Source: Plantago ovata (taxonomy: Eukaryota; Streptophyta; Magnoliopsida; Lamiales; Plantaginaceae). Taken from it: a stretch of DNA of 64,000 nt. The first letter of the stretch is position 1, and every line of letters begins with the position of its first letter. The notes under the pieces were generated by a model, which saw nothing but the letters and a program-made list of their open reading frames with translations, had not been told where the DNA came from and did no database searches. Positions 38,024-49,334 of the stretch are shown here, piece by piece. The translations under genes and the position numbers were made by a program. Where the stretch lies: assembly GCA_028274465.1 (NCBI GenBank), contig CM051456.1, forward strand, positions 8,929,545 through 8,993,544, in the 5' to 3' direction.

Positions 38024-38740
38024 TAGTAGTCTAGTAATAGCTCCCGACAATGGTTTTTCAATTGTATTATAAGTAGTTGAAAAACACTAAAAAGGTTTGA
38101 ATCGAACGAATTTGAATATAATTTAACTGGAGTGGAATTAATGAATTTTAATAAGAGAGACTAACATTGCTTAATAATAGCCAAAAGATCCAAAAGCATG
38201 GTTCCACACTGGTTACCTCTATCGTTCCAATTCATTCAGTCAATTATTTCATTTCTTATCTGTACACTGTACTCTATAACAATTGCCCACTCCATTACAT
38301 TATAATTTTCCAATTAATTAATTTATCTCCTAAATAATAAAATATTAATCTGTCTGAGTTATTATATTATTAAATTTGTAAGTAGATGATATTATATTAA
38401 AATATGAAAAAATTATAAGTAATAAACTAGGAAATAGAAACAATAAAAGATTGGTGAGCATTGATACAATTTTTAGTTTGATGTGTTAGAAAGATTGTAA
38501 TGAACACTAAAAATGAAGAGTTATGAAGATTTAAATGAAAGAGTGGGAGTAACAAATACTTGTGTAATAGAATTAAACATGAATCATAGTTTACAAGAAG
38601 TAACTTTTTTTTAAACAGTAAATCTACATAACTTTAAGTACATCTATACCAATCTTATGAATCAGTCAAATCTATCATTGCTACTCCAACACCTTATCAT
38701 CAGACCACTCTATAACCCAATAAGTACCATTGATGCACAA
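38024..38740. other. AT-rich intergenic, no gene seen
   Basis: No gene or defined repeat. A phrase near 38230 (CATTTCTTATCTGTACACTG) recurs near 39975, so part of this is duplicated CHY1 5' flank. Confidence 0.4.
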
Positions 38741-38744
38741 TTAT

Positions 38745-38850
38745 AAGTGTGCTTTATCACCAGTTGTTTCATCCGCACACGGAAGTGGTAAAGTGCTGTG
38801 CAGGGGTCGGGGTGATGTTGCACCAATTAGGCAATTATTCACAATGATAT
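38745..38850 (+). pseudogene. Inverted CHY1-like exon 4 fragment
   Basis: On the plus strand GGAAGTGGTAAAGTGCTGTG.. translates GSGKVLCRGRGDVAPIRQLF, matching the exon 4 motif GSGKAFCAGGDVATI of the minus-strand copies. It is preceded by the same intron end (GCTTTATCACCAGTT...CACAC). The orientation is opposite to all full copies. It is truncated on both sides and followed within 40 bp by the foldback element. Confidence 0.75.
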
Positions 38851-38897
38851 ATGGTGTTCAAAAGTGGCCAAAACATGGAAACGCATATGGGGCGCAC

Positions 38898-39538
38898 CGG
38901 AGTGGATCGCCTACCCCATTTAATACCCCATAATTTACCCCACTCTTTTTATTGGTTCAAATGTCATCACATTAACTCAACACTAAATTAAGTTCTAAAT
39001 CTATTATTTTTACCAATTTACTAAGATTAGCATCACAATATTATTCTTGTCCATTTACCAAGTATAAGATCTCGATTTCTTTTTTAAGTCTTGCCGGATG
39101 AATTTTCCCAATCCTTGTTGTCGTAATTTTTTCCTCTCATAAAAAACTCTTCAGAGCAGCAAACTAAATCCTCAAAACCAAACTTGAGCATTTTTAAGTT
39201 AAATCCTCAAAACCAAACTTGAACATGTTTTAGAAACTTAAAAATGCTCAAGTTTGGTTTTGAGGATTTAGTTTGCTGCTCTGAAGAGTTTTTTATGAGA
39301 GGAAAAAATTACGACAACAAGGATTGGGAAAATTCATGCGGCAAGACTTAAAAAAAGAAATCGAGATCTTATACTTGGTAAATGGACAAGAATAATATTG
39401 TGATGCTAATCTTAGTAAATTGGTAAAAATAGTAGATTTAGAACTTAATTTAGTGTTGAGTTAATGTTATGACATTTGAACCAATAAAAAGAGTGGGGTA
39501 AATTATGGGGTATTAAATGTGGTAGGCGATCCACTCCG
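38898..39538. mobile_element. 641-bp foldback element with ~300-bp near-perfect arms
   Basis: The left arm 38898-39199 starts CGGAGTGGATCGCCTACC. The right arm 39236-39538 is its near-perfect inverse and ends GGTAGGCGATCCACTCCG. The loop is only 36 bp (39200-39235) and repeats arm text (AAATCCTCAAAACCAAACTT). The flanks GGGGCGCAC and GGTACGCAC match at 7 of 9 positions, which would fit a 9-bp target duplication of the Mutator type. Very few arm mismatches (e.g. GCCGGATG against CATGCGGC) imply youth or arm homogenisation. No coding capacity. Transcription through it would give a long dsRNA hairpin. Confidence 0.9.
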
Positions 39539-39589
39539 GGTACGCACATACTATCAGTTCAAAATTCAAAATTCAGGCCAATCCTTTGT

Positions 39590-40425
39590 ACGTTTTTTAG
39601 GGACTTTAATCACAAATTTCCCTGACTTGTATAAGTAAAGTAGAAAATCAAATTATATTATGAAATCAAATTAATTATAAATTTAAAATATAATATTTTG
39701 TTATGTAATTTACGAGTAATTTGTGTTAAAGTACATAAAATATATTAGTGGTATGAAGTTCTATCAATTTCAAATGTTCATATTTTTCTAAGACATCAGA
39801 GCAGTGAAGTAAAGTTCAAAGAGTAGTACAATTCCAGACGTTCAGTACTTGTCAAAAATGGCAAAAAAGAAAACCATGGGAGTCTCTCTCTCCTTAAAAA
39901 AACAGAGGTTCCGTCTGATGAGTTCCTTTCTGGCCTTTTCACCTATCGTTCCATCTTCCATCCAAGCATATTTCATTTCTTATCTGTGCGTGCACAATGT
40001 AAGTAGCATACTCTATAACAAGTAACAATACATAATGGGGAAATATGACGAGTATCATCAGACTACATTTGTTCAGTGACATAGATATGAAAAATAGTAG
40101 TAGTACCATAAGTTCTGTAAACAGGCCTAACAAACTCAATGCACTCTCCTATGAAATGGTACTATGAGTTCGAAATCAGATGAATTTTCTGTATGTTTAC
40201 CAGCTGATGGTTACTGATTTACACTTCAAATCTATAGGTAGCTTGTCTATTGGAGCTTTTCACGGCTTGTGCTGATGATTCTTCTGTCAACTAATCATTT
40301 TAAAGGTAATTCTTCACTACTTGATTTGGTACCATTGATACTCAAGAATTGCTATTCAGCGTGCTTTAATTTATCACCGGTTCTTTCATTCGCACAGGGG
40401 GAAGTGGCAAACACGCTGTTTAAAA
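39590..40425 (+). pseudogene. Inverted 5' part of a CHY1-like gene (flank + exons 1-4)
   Basis: It is the reverse complement of the CHY1 5' flank (e.g. ACTTCATACCATTATC-type text of 55.1-55.3 kb), then exon remnants in plus orientation. The exon 1 region has ATAGATATGAAAAATAGTAG, where the first ATG has become ATA. It is fused directly to exon 2 text (AACAGGCCTAACAAACTCAA..GAAATG|GTAC). Exon 3 (CTATTGGAGCTTTTCACGG) has a one-base loss, and exon 4 stops after GGAAGTGGCAAACACGCTG, where a 17-A run begins (about 40422-40438). Truncated pseudogene. Its promoter-like part points rightward into copy C. Confidence 0.85.
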
Positions 40426-40439
40426 AAAAAAAAAAAAAC

Positions 40440-40737
40440 TACTCACGTCAAGCTGGCACGTTGCTTTATTAATTGTTTCTCATTGGACAAGTAGTTGATA
40501 AAAGTTTTATATATCGTTTTGAAGGTCGAGCTTAGTCCATTAGATTTAATTTGCTAGCTAGGCCTGAAGACTGCAGTAGTTTTCCATCTAAATATTGTAA
40601 ATATGTCATTTTCCCTGTTCATGGAAAGAACAGTACTACATGCAGCTAGTACAAGCTTGAAATCAGTAGGATCTCTCACAATGGATTCAAAGCTGATATT
40701 AATTGTTATAGCTATTTGTAATATTCTTGCCCAATAG
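40440..40737. other. 3' flank of CHY1 copy C
   Basis: It shares text with the 3' flank of copy D (CGTTTTGAAG..GAGCTTAGTCCATTAGA at 40520 and 51520) and of copy B. It is part of the duplicated unit; no separate gene. Confidence 0.6.
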
Positions 40738-43700
40738 TTAGAGCTTCGCAATGGCCCATGAAGGCATATTCGACCTCAGTGGGAGTTTTATGTCTTCCCA
40801 CTCATCATCTTCCACCCTCGAAAAGCAACGATCCAACATTTCATCCGTAACTAGCTCAATTCTAGCAGGTTCCCACTGCAAAACAAGAACATATTCTCTC
40901 AGCAAAGGTTGGCAGAATCCCATTCTTTTCTAATTTCTATGTAGTTACAAAGGAAACTTCTGCCTGATATACAATGTTAAAAAACGAAAAAAAAAAATGC
41001 ACGTACCTTAGGATTATTATCTTTGTCCAACAGCATAGCCCTGCAGCCCTGTATCCCGAATGGATATGAGATACTCATAAGTGAGTATGTTATCGAAGGA
41101 ATTTAAGTACTGAGTTATTCTATATGTACGTACCTCAAATAGGTCATTGCTAATCTCTCTTCGCAGCACGTGACAAAACATTCTGAATTCGAGGATTAGG
41201 CACTTACCAATGCCCTGTAGCCGGCCTTCTCTAATCTGGTATGACCAGCACTTGTGTTCAATAATGTAATCACCTGTGGAGGAAAATAAATATAGAACAT
41301 AGTAACAAATACAAATTCATACCAATCTTAGAGAAAGCTTGAGGCTGGTAGGGGATGCTTTCTGCATTGACTTGATCGAGGAATAGATCCAATCTTCTTT
41401 GCTTATGGCGACCAACTCCTAGATATGAGAGACCTCAACATAGTCAGAACTGTAAAATTTATATGTTGTCATGACAGAATTAGCAGAATACTGATGCTGG
41501 TTTTTCTTACTAATGCAGTTACAATCTCTTCAACTGTTCTTGGGGAAAAGCATACATCTATCATTTCCAACCTGCGGAAATGTGAAACTAAGTTGCTAGT
41601 TTCCAGAGCGAAATACAATTACACAGAATGACCAGGAAACGTCTTGTAGTTGATCATCTTATTGTCCAGTTCTGGAGGAAATTTCAGATATAGTAATCAT
41701 GCAATATGGCCTCAGTCCATGTATGCTCCTTTAGTGTGGCTCATAGGATTATAGCTGGAATTTCATCCAGCTTTGGAGGTGGGCATGTACAAATAACAAC
41801 CAGTTCACCAGAATAGATATATATAATAATATGGACTACCTGTTGTAAGCACGGTTTTCTTTGAACTTTGGCACCTTAGAAAATTTACTGATTATAGAAG
41901 AAATAACAACCGGGTCACTAGAATCTGCCTTAACAAGTGCTTCTTCTAACAGCAACAATCTCTGTCCAGCAGTAGCAAACACATTGATCAGAATGACAGA
42001 ATCGAACTTATCTTATATTCTCAGCTTTGAAACAAAATTGCGCAGTATAACAGAAACTGTATCTTCGGATTGATTTTAAGTTCACCTCTGATGGAACAAA
42101 ATGAGTTGCAAGTCCACATGCTAGCATTTCTGCACCATCCAAACGCGCACCTGTGAGACTGATATATTCTCCTACCACAGCAAAAAATGCAATCACAATG
42201 ATTTTCTCGGGGTTCGTGTTAGTAGTAGTAATTAACTTCATGTGGAATGAGTAGCATGAGTCCACCGTAATGTGAATAAGGCATGTCTAGCCAGAGGACG
42301 AGATGCAATGGAATTACCAAAGAATCCAGGGAGTCTTGACAGAAAGTAAGAAGCCCCCACATTGAGTCCCAGTGCTGCTTCAGGCATAGCAAAAATCTGC
42401 ATAAAGATCATAATGTGAATCAACACACAGAATCCATGAAAAAATGCAATACGTGCAAAACTCTATTACCGTACATATACACGTATACCAAAACTTTATT
42501 ATTGAATATAACATATACCAAACATATTACCGATTTTTCTGTAGCAATTCTGAATCTACTATGCAGAGAAAGAATTGCACCTCCTCCCATAACAATCCCA
42601 TTGAGAATGGAAACCTAAACGCGTTCACAAACAAAGATTGCTTATGCCAACTTCCTGAACATTTCCAATAAACAGAATATAAACGATAAATAGAAATGAA
42701 ATTGCTTTCTCAGTGGCACCTGAGGTTTCTTGTAAGTAACCACATTGTAGGCCAAAGTGAAAAGATCTCTAAAAAATTTCGCGCCTGATTGCCAACTGCC
42801 TGAAGTCCACAATTACAGACAATATGAGCTGTAATTAGCAAGCGTAACCCAAGAGACGAAAATATTGCTCATTGAAAGTGTAGGTGTTTTTAGGATTGCT
42901 TAAAGTTCCAACCAAGAGACTGTTACATGGACTTGGATTTAAACAGTCTTGTTTTTTAGAAATATTAAGCAGGTAGTTGTTTGTGTTGTGTTAGTCTAAA
43001 GTCTAAACAGGTTACTAGAAGCCTAAAGCATTAAGTAAGAAGAAGCCTAAAACATCAAGGAAAGTAAGCTGACTATATATTAAACGTGATATATAACAAC
43101 ACCTTGTTCGAATTGAAGAAGGAGAAACTACAATGGAATCATAGGACTCTTACATACTGAAGAGTTACATTAAATTTCAAACAACGGAACGTCTCTAAGG
43201 GCATACAACCTAGTTACTTGGACTTAGAATCCTTAGTCTTGTAACAAGAAAGAAGACATGGAGAAGATAACAACAATGTTCAAATCTATCCAAACAAGAC
43301 AGGCATGAAGACCTATAACCCAACCGTAGACATCACTATATAAACTGACGAAGTCTGAAGAAAACTACACAAATTACAAGCATAGAGAATATGTAATCAA
43401 CATACATTGATAGGCTTGCTAAGTTTTGTGATCCAGCTATTTGATATAGTTTTCATGAACTCGATTTTGATAGGATTAGTTAGACTAAGTTGCAATAACG
43501 TTTGTAATCGTTTCTTAGTACTTTGGCAGTCAAGCTTTCACTTCTGAAGAATTGAATCTAGGATTTTATACATATTAGATATATTAAGATATTTGGGCGA
43601 TTCAAAGGAAAAAAAAAGATATTCTGCCTTAAGACCAAGTGGAGATGTATTCATGTATAAGCACGAGAAAACCTGTGTCCTCTAGTTTATTTCCGTTGTA

Positions 43701-44539
43701 TTATATTTATATCGAGTTATAATATAGATTTTTGTTGAATCACTGTTGTGTCATCAGTGACCTCAAGGTCGTTGCTAACTTTGTGTTGCAGGTATCAAAT
43801 TGGAATATCCTTGAATTTTCACTCATTATATCATGAATTCAACATAGGCTTCATTGAAGTTCATGTCATCTATCGATCAGTGAAACAGGAAAGGTGTTAA
43901 AGAACGTTCCAACCTTGAACAACATTGCAAGTAATTGTTGGAACATCACCACCTGCACAGAACGCTTTGCCACTCCCCTACGCAGATTAAAGAACCAAGA
44001 ACGAGAACTATAAATCACAACAATTCAACAAAACTCTAGAGTACAGAATGCAAACTGAAAGACACTTCTTGAGAATCATTGGTACGTACTTGCACCGTTG
44101 CACATAACAAATTCAGTAGTAATATTACCTTTAAAATTATTAGCTTGACAGAAGAATCATCCGCACAAGCAGCGAAAAGCTCCAATAAACGAGCTAACTA
44201 AAGAATCCGAAGCGTAAATCTGTTATTAATTATCAGACAGAAACATACAAAGGATTGGTCTGAATTTAATTTGGACTGATAGTACGTACTACGTACCATT
44301 GCGTAGGAGAGTGCATTGAGTTTGTTAGGCCTGTTGAGAGTGAAAATTCTCACAGAAGATCTCTCTTCTACCAGAACCTGCATAGTAACCAACTACTATT
44401 TAACAACAATTTACTCCACAAGATAAGAATTTAAGAAGCTGCATGAGTTTACTTCAATTGAATACAGGTTTATACAAATATATACCTGGTTGGTTTGTCC
44501 ATTGGAAGAAGCAATGATGAAACTATTCTTCATATCCAT
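40738..44539 (-). CDS. CHY1-like hydrolase, copy C; fully open, lacks catalytic Asp motif
   Basis: The only copy whose 14 exons all join in frame: 44486-44539, 44297-44377, 44129-44197, 43914-43977, 42720-42799, 42531-42614, 42318-42396, 42086-42171, 41840-41961, 41511-41571, 41323-41418, 41134-41235, 41007-41048, 40738-40875. It gives about 385 aa, MDMKNSFIIASSNGQTNQ to SWAIAKL-stop (PTS1). It keeps GSGKAFCAGGDV, the Gly-rich loop (MGGGAIL rather than MGGGAG), and the catalytic Glu in MPE (about 150). Exon 7 is 6 bp short: MPEAALGLNVGASYF replaces ..G-F/L-FPDVGASYF, so FP is deleted and Asn stands at the catalytic Asp position. Enzymatic activity is doubtful; a non-catalytic or altered role, or recent decay, is possible. 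The intron between exons 4 and 5 (about 1.1 kb) holds LTR debris. Confidence 0.85.
42890..43821. mobile_element. LTR-retrotransposon debris in intron of copy C
   Basis: The last part (GTTGTGTCATCAGTGACC...CTTGAATTTTCA, ending at about 43821) matches the same intron of copy D and resembles the LTR 3' end at about 50100-50153 (..TTAAATTTTCA). The first part (42890-43150) is shared with copy B's intron (36640-36885). A TG at 43158 could be the LTR start, but no target duplication is seen. It is probably an old LTR inserted before B, C and D diverged, then deleted differently in each. Confidence 0.6.
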
Positions 44540-44689
44540 GTGTGATTCGACGGATTCAACCCAGATCCTCTGACCAAAACCCTTGCCAAGCTATTTTTTT
44601 CCTATTATTATTTATTCAATTAATCAATGCACGCTTTACTAGAAAAAAAACCCTAGACCGATTAGTTAGTACTTATTAGTACATTTTAA

Positions 44690-46480
44690 AATTTAAATTA
44701 GGCCATTAGCCCATTACATCTATATCATCCTTATATTTTACTGACTTACCATTAGATTTTCAATTACAAAAAATTACTATATGTTAGATATTTTTAATTA
44801 CATCTACCTCCACGAATTTAATTTTTGACGAATTAAAACGCGAAAGTACATTTTTGTCCCTGATCAAAAGTCAAAATTTTACTTTGACCAAACAACATCA
44901 GTTTTTGTTTATTATACATTTGCCCCAATAATTATTTTCTATTTTACGAAATTGACACTAAATAATATACAATTAAGTCACATCATTTCTCTAAACTTTA
45001 AATTTGCATAAAAAGTTATTGTAAATTAAACCCCAACAAAATTAGTATTTCAAAAAAATCCCAATTTTTAAATTTTTTCTTTTTTTTACTTATCTTCTTC
45101 TTCTTCAAAACCTCCGGTATCGGAGACACCGAAGCAAGCTCTATTCGAAGCTGAGCAAGCTTTTTTCCAACTGGAGCAAGCTCCGTTGATTGCAACTTCG
45201 ATCGGGAGCTGCAGCTCCTTGGTTAAGAGGAAAGAAAAAAGAAAAAAAAAAGAGAAAAAAAAAGAAAAAGGAAAAAGAAAAAAAAAGTTGAGTAACATCT
45301 TGTTGGCTGGAGGAATTATATTATGAAAATTCAGGTTCTATATTTTCATAATATAATTTGTTAAATACTTTATCATTATAATTTAAAATTAATTGAGAGT
45401 CAAAGTTGAAAGCTGTTGACAAAAAAAAGTCAAACTAAAACACTTCTAATGGAATGGACGGAGTAATTAATCATTTTTCTATTAGTTGTCTTATTCTAAC
45501 TTTCTAATCTATGGAGGTTCAAATGCAATGGGTATGTACCACTAAGGATATCCTACACCATAATAACCCCTCTTTATTATATGTGATATATATTATTAAT
45601 TAGTTTTAGCGTATAATTCGTATGTACGTATCTTAATTATGAGTATTATATGAGATGAGTCTACCATATTTATCATTAGGGGAATTTACATATACCATCC
45701 CTACTAGATGTCGAATTTTCATTTAGATCTCTCTTAGATAAAAAATTATATTGAGGTCCAAAATCACATTTTATTTTTGATATTCCATTATTCAATATAA
45801 GCTTCCCAAACAAGTTAAAAAAATTAGTTTAAATTAATTTGTGGATTTATATAATTTTCTATGTTAATATAATTAATTTTGGGAGCTACAATATATCATA
45901 TGTCTATATTCAATTCTGTTAATATAATATACTTAATTTTGCAATATTAATTTAGATAATGTAGATTATTTAGTTAATTAATTTTGTCAACTGTAATTTC
46001 TGATATTATATTAATGTATGTTAATCATTTTAAATTAATTAGACTTATTAACAACTCCAGAATCGGAGTTGTTAGTTATCAAATAAAAGGAAGGAGAGAA
46101 AAAAGAGTTTCGTATGGGAGCTGTTGAGCTCCAAATCGGAGATTTTATTTGGAGCCTTACAACTCTGTTATGGAGTTGTGCAGCTCCGACGTAGCTGTAA
46201 TAGCTCCAGCATTGGAGCTCTATTTATTTTTAATTTTATTAAGTTATTATTTTTTTAAAAAAAATTATTTAGTTTTAATTTTTTTTAAAATATAACTTGA
46301 GGTTGTTTGGTTGCTGCCAAAATCTGATCATTTGAAAGAGGTAAAAGAGACATTTTCAACCAGTCGAAGGTTTATATGTAATTAGAAATACACATTCTGG
46401 TATTTTAATGTAATTGTTACTCTAACAGGAATTTAGATGTAATAAAAATATGTAAGAAGGGTAATATATTAAATAATTTA
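44690..46480. mobile_element. Large degenerate terminal-repeat element, relative of 23.9-24.5 kb
   Basis: The left part (CCCATTACATCTATATCATC; AAGTACATTTTTGTCCCTGA; TATTATACATTTGCCCC) and right part (TATGTAATTAGAAATACACA; TAATTGTTACTCTAACAGG; TTTAGATGTAAT) mirror the element at 23.9-24.5 kb but are spaced about 1.8 kb apart. The centre holds a purine-rich tract (45225-45290), a half MITE (45310-45463) and a GGAGTTGTNAGCTCC-rich stretch (46050-46230). No transposase frame seen. Confidence 0.5.
45310..45463. mobile_element. Half of a Stowaway-like MITE
   Basis: The right half only: TTATGAAAATTCAGG..TTTTCATAATATAA foldback text, then GAGAGTCAAAGTTGAAAGCTG and the terminus TGGAATGGACGGAG|TA. It closely resembles the right half of the MITE at 10.2-10.46 kb. 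The left terminus is absent. Confidence 0.65.
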
Positions 46481-47250
46481 CCCTTATCATTATCATATTT
46501 GACAACGAGTAGGATACTGATACATGTGGTGTGGGGTGTCTTTACTAACTACGAGTTGGGACGTTGGTTCATGGAAAAATAACATGCATACCCTTCGAAC
46601 TACGCTCACGCGCGCATATACACACATCACGTCTCATGTCTCACAACTCACAAGCATTACAATACTGCAGTTTATTGCTAAAGTTATTAAATAATCTATG
46701 CCGTTACTTTTAATTCGGCTCCTAATTAACGATTTTATATATTTTTTTGTTGGATCACTGTTAACGACACTATTAATTTAACAGTGCTATAATTAAATGT
46801 GTTTTGCAGGTAGAAGATCAGATCCTTTACCTTTTCAAAAAGTTAAATTTCAGAATTTAGACTACATAGACAAGTGAGTGGTATTGATATTGGTTAGTGA
46901 GTGGTATTGATATTGGGACATACACCTCTTATTAGTAAATATTTGGGTTTTAATGACATTTGAACTTGCTAAAAAAATAACAAAAAATTATATATATAAA
47001 AGTTGTATATTTAAGCTTGAAGTATTAATATCAAGGTTTACATTGTAAGAATATAATTAGGGTCTTCGTCAGAACAAAACTGATCTGAACTGAACTGAAC
47101 TTATTTGTAGTACAAAATACTAGTATTAGGCAAATTTGAACCGAACTGAACTCATACAAAAATAACAAAACCTTAATCTATCAACTAGATTACAAAAGTT
47201 CTCCATTCAAAATTAATAATATTCCATTCTAGAGAAAATATCACAACTTT
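46481..47250. other. Intergenic, repeat debris
   Basis: A CTGAACTGAACT-type segment at 47060-47160 is shared with 21.5 kb. Otherwise AT-rich with nothing recognised. Confidence 0.45.
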
Positions 47251-47472
47251 TAACTTCCCCTTTTATTGGTTAATGTACGACCATATATAACTGCCATAAT
47301 TAGCCATAATAAAAAATAATAAAGCAAATCTAAGTCCCTACCCTACTCCTATACTATCAATTTACTATCTTATAACTATAAATACACATATACGAACCTT
47401 ATAACCCCGTCGGGGTTCAAACCACCGGCCTCTCTCGTACTAATTCAACACTCTTAGCACTCGGCCACCCTT
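47250..47472 (-). mobile_element. tRNA-derived SINE (head with A and B boxes)
   Basis: Read on the minus strand from 47472: GGGTGGCCGAGTGCTAAGAG, a pol III A box of tRNA-Ser/Leu type, then about 38 nt later GGTTTGAACCCCGAC, a B box. A non-tRNA body follows toward about 47250. It lacks the stem complementarity of a functional tRNA. The 3' border is estimated. Confidence 0.65.
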
Positions 47473-48430
47473 ATATGTAACTTCTATAATTAGCCATGTT
47501 TGATTCGTAGAAGAAATTTAAATTGAAATAATTGATATTGATATGAATTAAATTGAATTTATTTTATAATAAAAAATAACTATTTAAAACTAAACTAAAC
47601 TAAACTGATAATTAACGGATTATACTATCAATGATATTGTTCGGTTGAAATGTTTGCGGTCAAGGTAGACTTTCACTCGGCCTCAAAAGAAAGGCACATG
47701 CTCCCTGGCAAACTAGCTAGTAGTAGTTTCAAGACAGAAGTAGTTCCACCACTACTCGACAACCACCTCCGTACGTAGGGTGGATTCTCGAGTTTGGGAC
47801 TTAGAACCATTTTGGCTTTCAGCTTGTAATTTACATGATATATCAGAGGGAACCACTCGGATAGTGGGACAGTCTCGCCAACAAGCATTGTACAGACTTT
47901 TAGTGTGTGAATAAACGAATTACTTTGTCTAAATAAAAGAAAGGTACATTATAAAACTATTTTACAACCTCCACACCCAGGAGTAAAATATATATGTAAC
48001 ATAAAACAATATTTCGAATTTTAGGCGACGGCGACCGTTCCACACCCAGTAACACCTGTCCTTATTTCAGATTAAGGGTCAATCAACTTCGAATTCAAAC
48101 CTCATATTTAAATACTACTACGTCTTCTAGACTAAGTGGCTGCGGCTCAATCAACTCAGCATCATCATTTGAAGTTGAAACACATCATATCTAAATACCA
48201 CATGTTCCAGGTAGTTATATCTCTATACGTCCTCCTAAGAATTCAACAAACACTTTCAAATAGTGCATGATTTAATATAATGAGGGTGAATCAGTAGTCG
48301 GACCATTTCTCTTTGAGACCATATTTTTTCCTGCTTATTACGCCACATTGTATTACATGATAAAACTATGATGGAATATAATGACCAAAGAGAAAGCAAA
48401 TAATAAGAAAAGTATCAAATGACTTAGATT
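47473..48430. other. Intergenic, no gene seen
   Basis: AT-rich DNA. The frame at 47673-47888 (-) shows no domain and no splice support. Confidence 0.4.
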
Positions 48431-48560
48431 TTATGGTAATTGTTAACTCAACATTGTTTTTCTGCACTTATATATTATTTGATTTTATATTTATTCACCG
48501 ATTTAATTAGTTTCACTGTTTAGTTGTTTATGTTGATCTTAGTCCGGATATGGGAAGTAG

Positions 48561-49136
48561 TGCTGTTATACAAGCCGAGTATCCCCTAGGCTCGGCTCAT
48601 TAAGGAAACGAGTAAAAAGTTAGGCTCGGTCTCGGCTCGTTTGGCCCAAATGAGCCTAGCCGAGCTCAAACCGAGCTTGTGATTTAAAAAACAAAATTTG
48701 TTAAAATATGAAACAAAATGTTGAGATTAAAGAATTTAATAGTACACATAACAAATCAACATCCCAAATGATCAATTCATGTTGCAAAAACTAGCTTCAA
48801 ATACAAGAATACTCCTTGATACAAAATGCATAAATTTATCAAGGGAAAATAGTTATGTGGAGGATAGTTGTCAATCTATACATTTTAGGATTATAATATA
48901 CATACTTATACTTGGAAGATGGGAAAATTCAGTATTATGTATAGCTTAAAAGGTAAAATTATACTAATATTCGAACCTAACGAGCCAAGTCGAGCATTCA
49001 TCGAGCCAAGCCGAGCTCGGCTCGTTAACAAAGCGAACATAGTTTTAGGCTAGGGCTTGGCTCGTTTACATTATCGAGCAAGCCGAGCTCGAACCGGAAC
49101 GAGTACTCAATAAGGCTCGACTCACATAACAACACT
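48561..49136. mobile_element. GCCGAGCTCGG-rich inverted-repeat element (relative of 3.3 kb)
   Basis: The termini AGTGCTGTTATACAAGCCGA and, inverted, AGTGTTGTTATGTGAGTCGA share the subterminal GAGCCGAGC motifs with the element at 3261-3753. GGAAGTA occurs at both edges (about 48553 and about 49140), a possible partial target duplication. The surrounding LTR-like text (48430-48560 resembles 49324-49450) suggests insertion into an older LTR. Confidence 0.6.
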
Positions 49137-49334
49137 AATTGGAAGTATTTAGCATCAAGGAAACTTAATTAGAAGAAAATAATAGTTGAAGATTATTTAT
49201 GCTAACCTTATTCGAGATGGAGTTGAAGATAGATACATAGAAGGACTGAAGGACAAGTACAATGATAGGAAAGGATCTTAATAACCAACCTAGAAGTGGA
49301 GGTGTTTTGATAATTATGTTGACTAAGATATTAT

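Noticed and set aside
47400..47472. tRNA gene (minus strand A and B boxes)
   Set aside because: No acceptor-stem pairing or proper anticodon arm; fits a SINE head instead.
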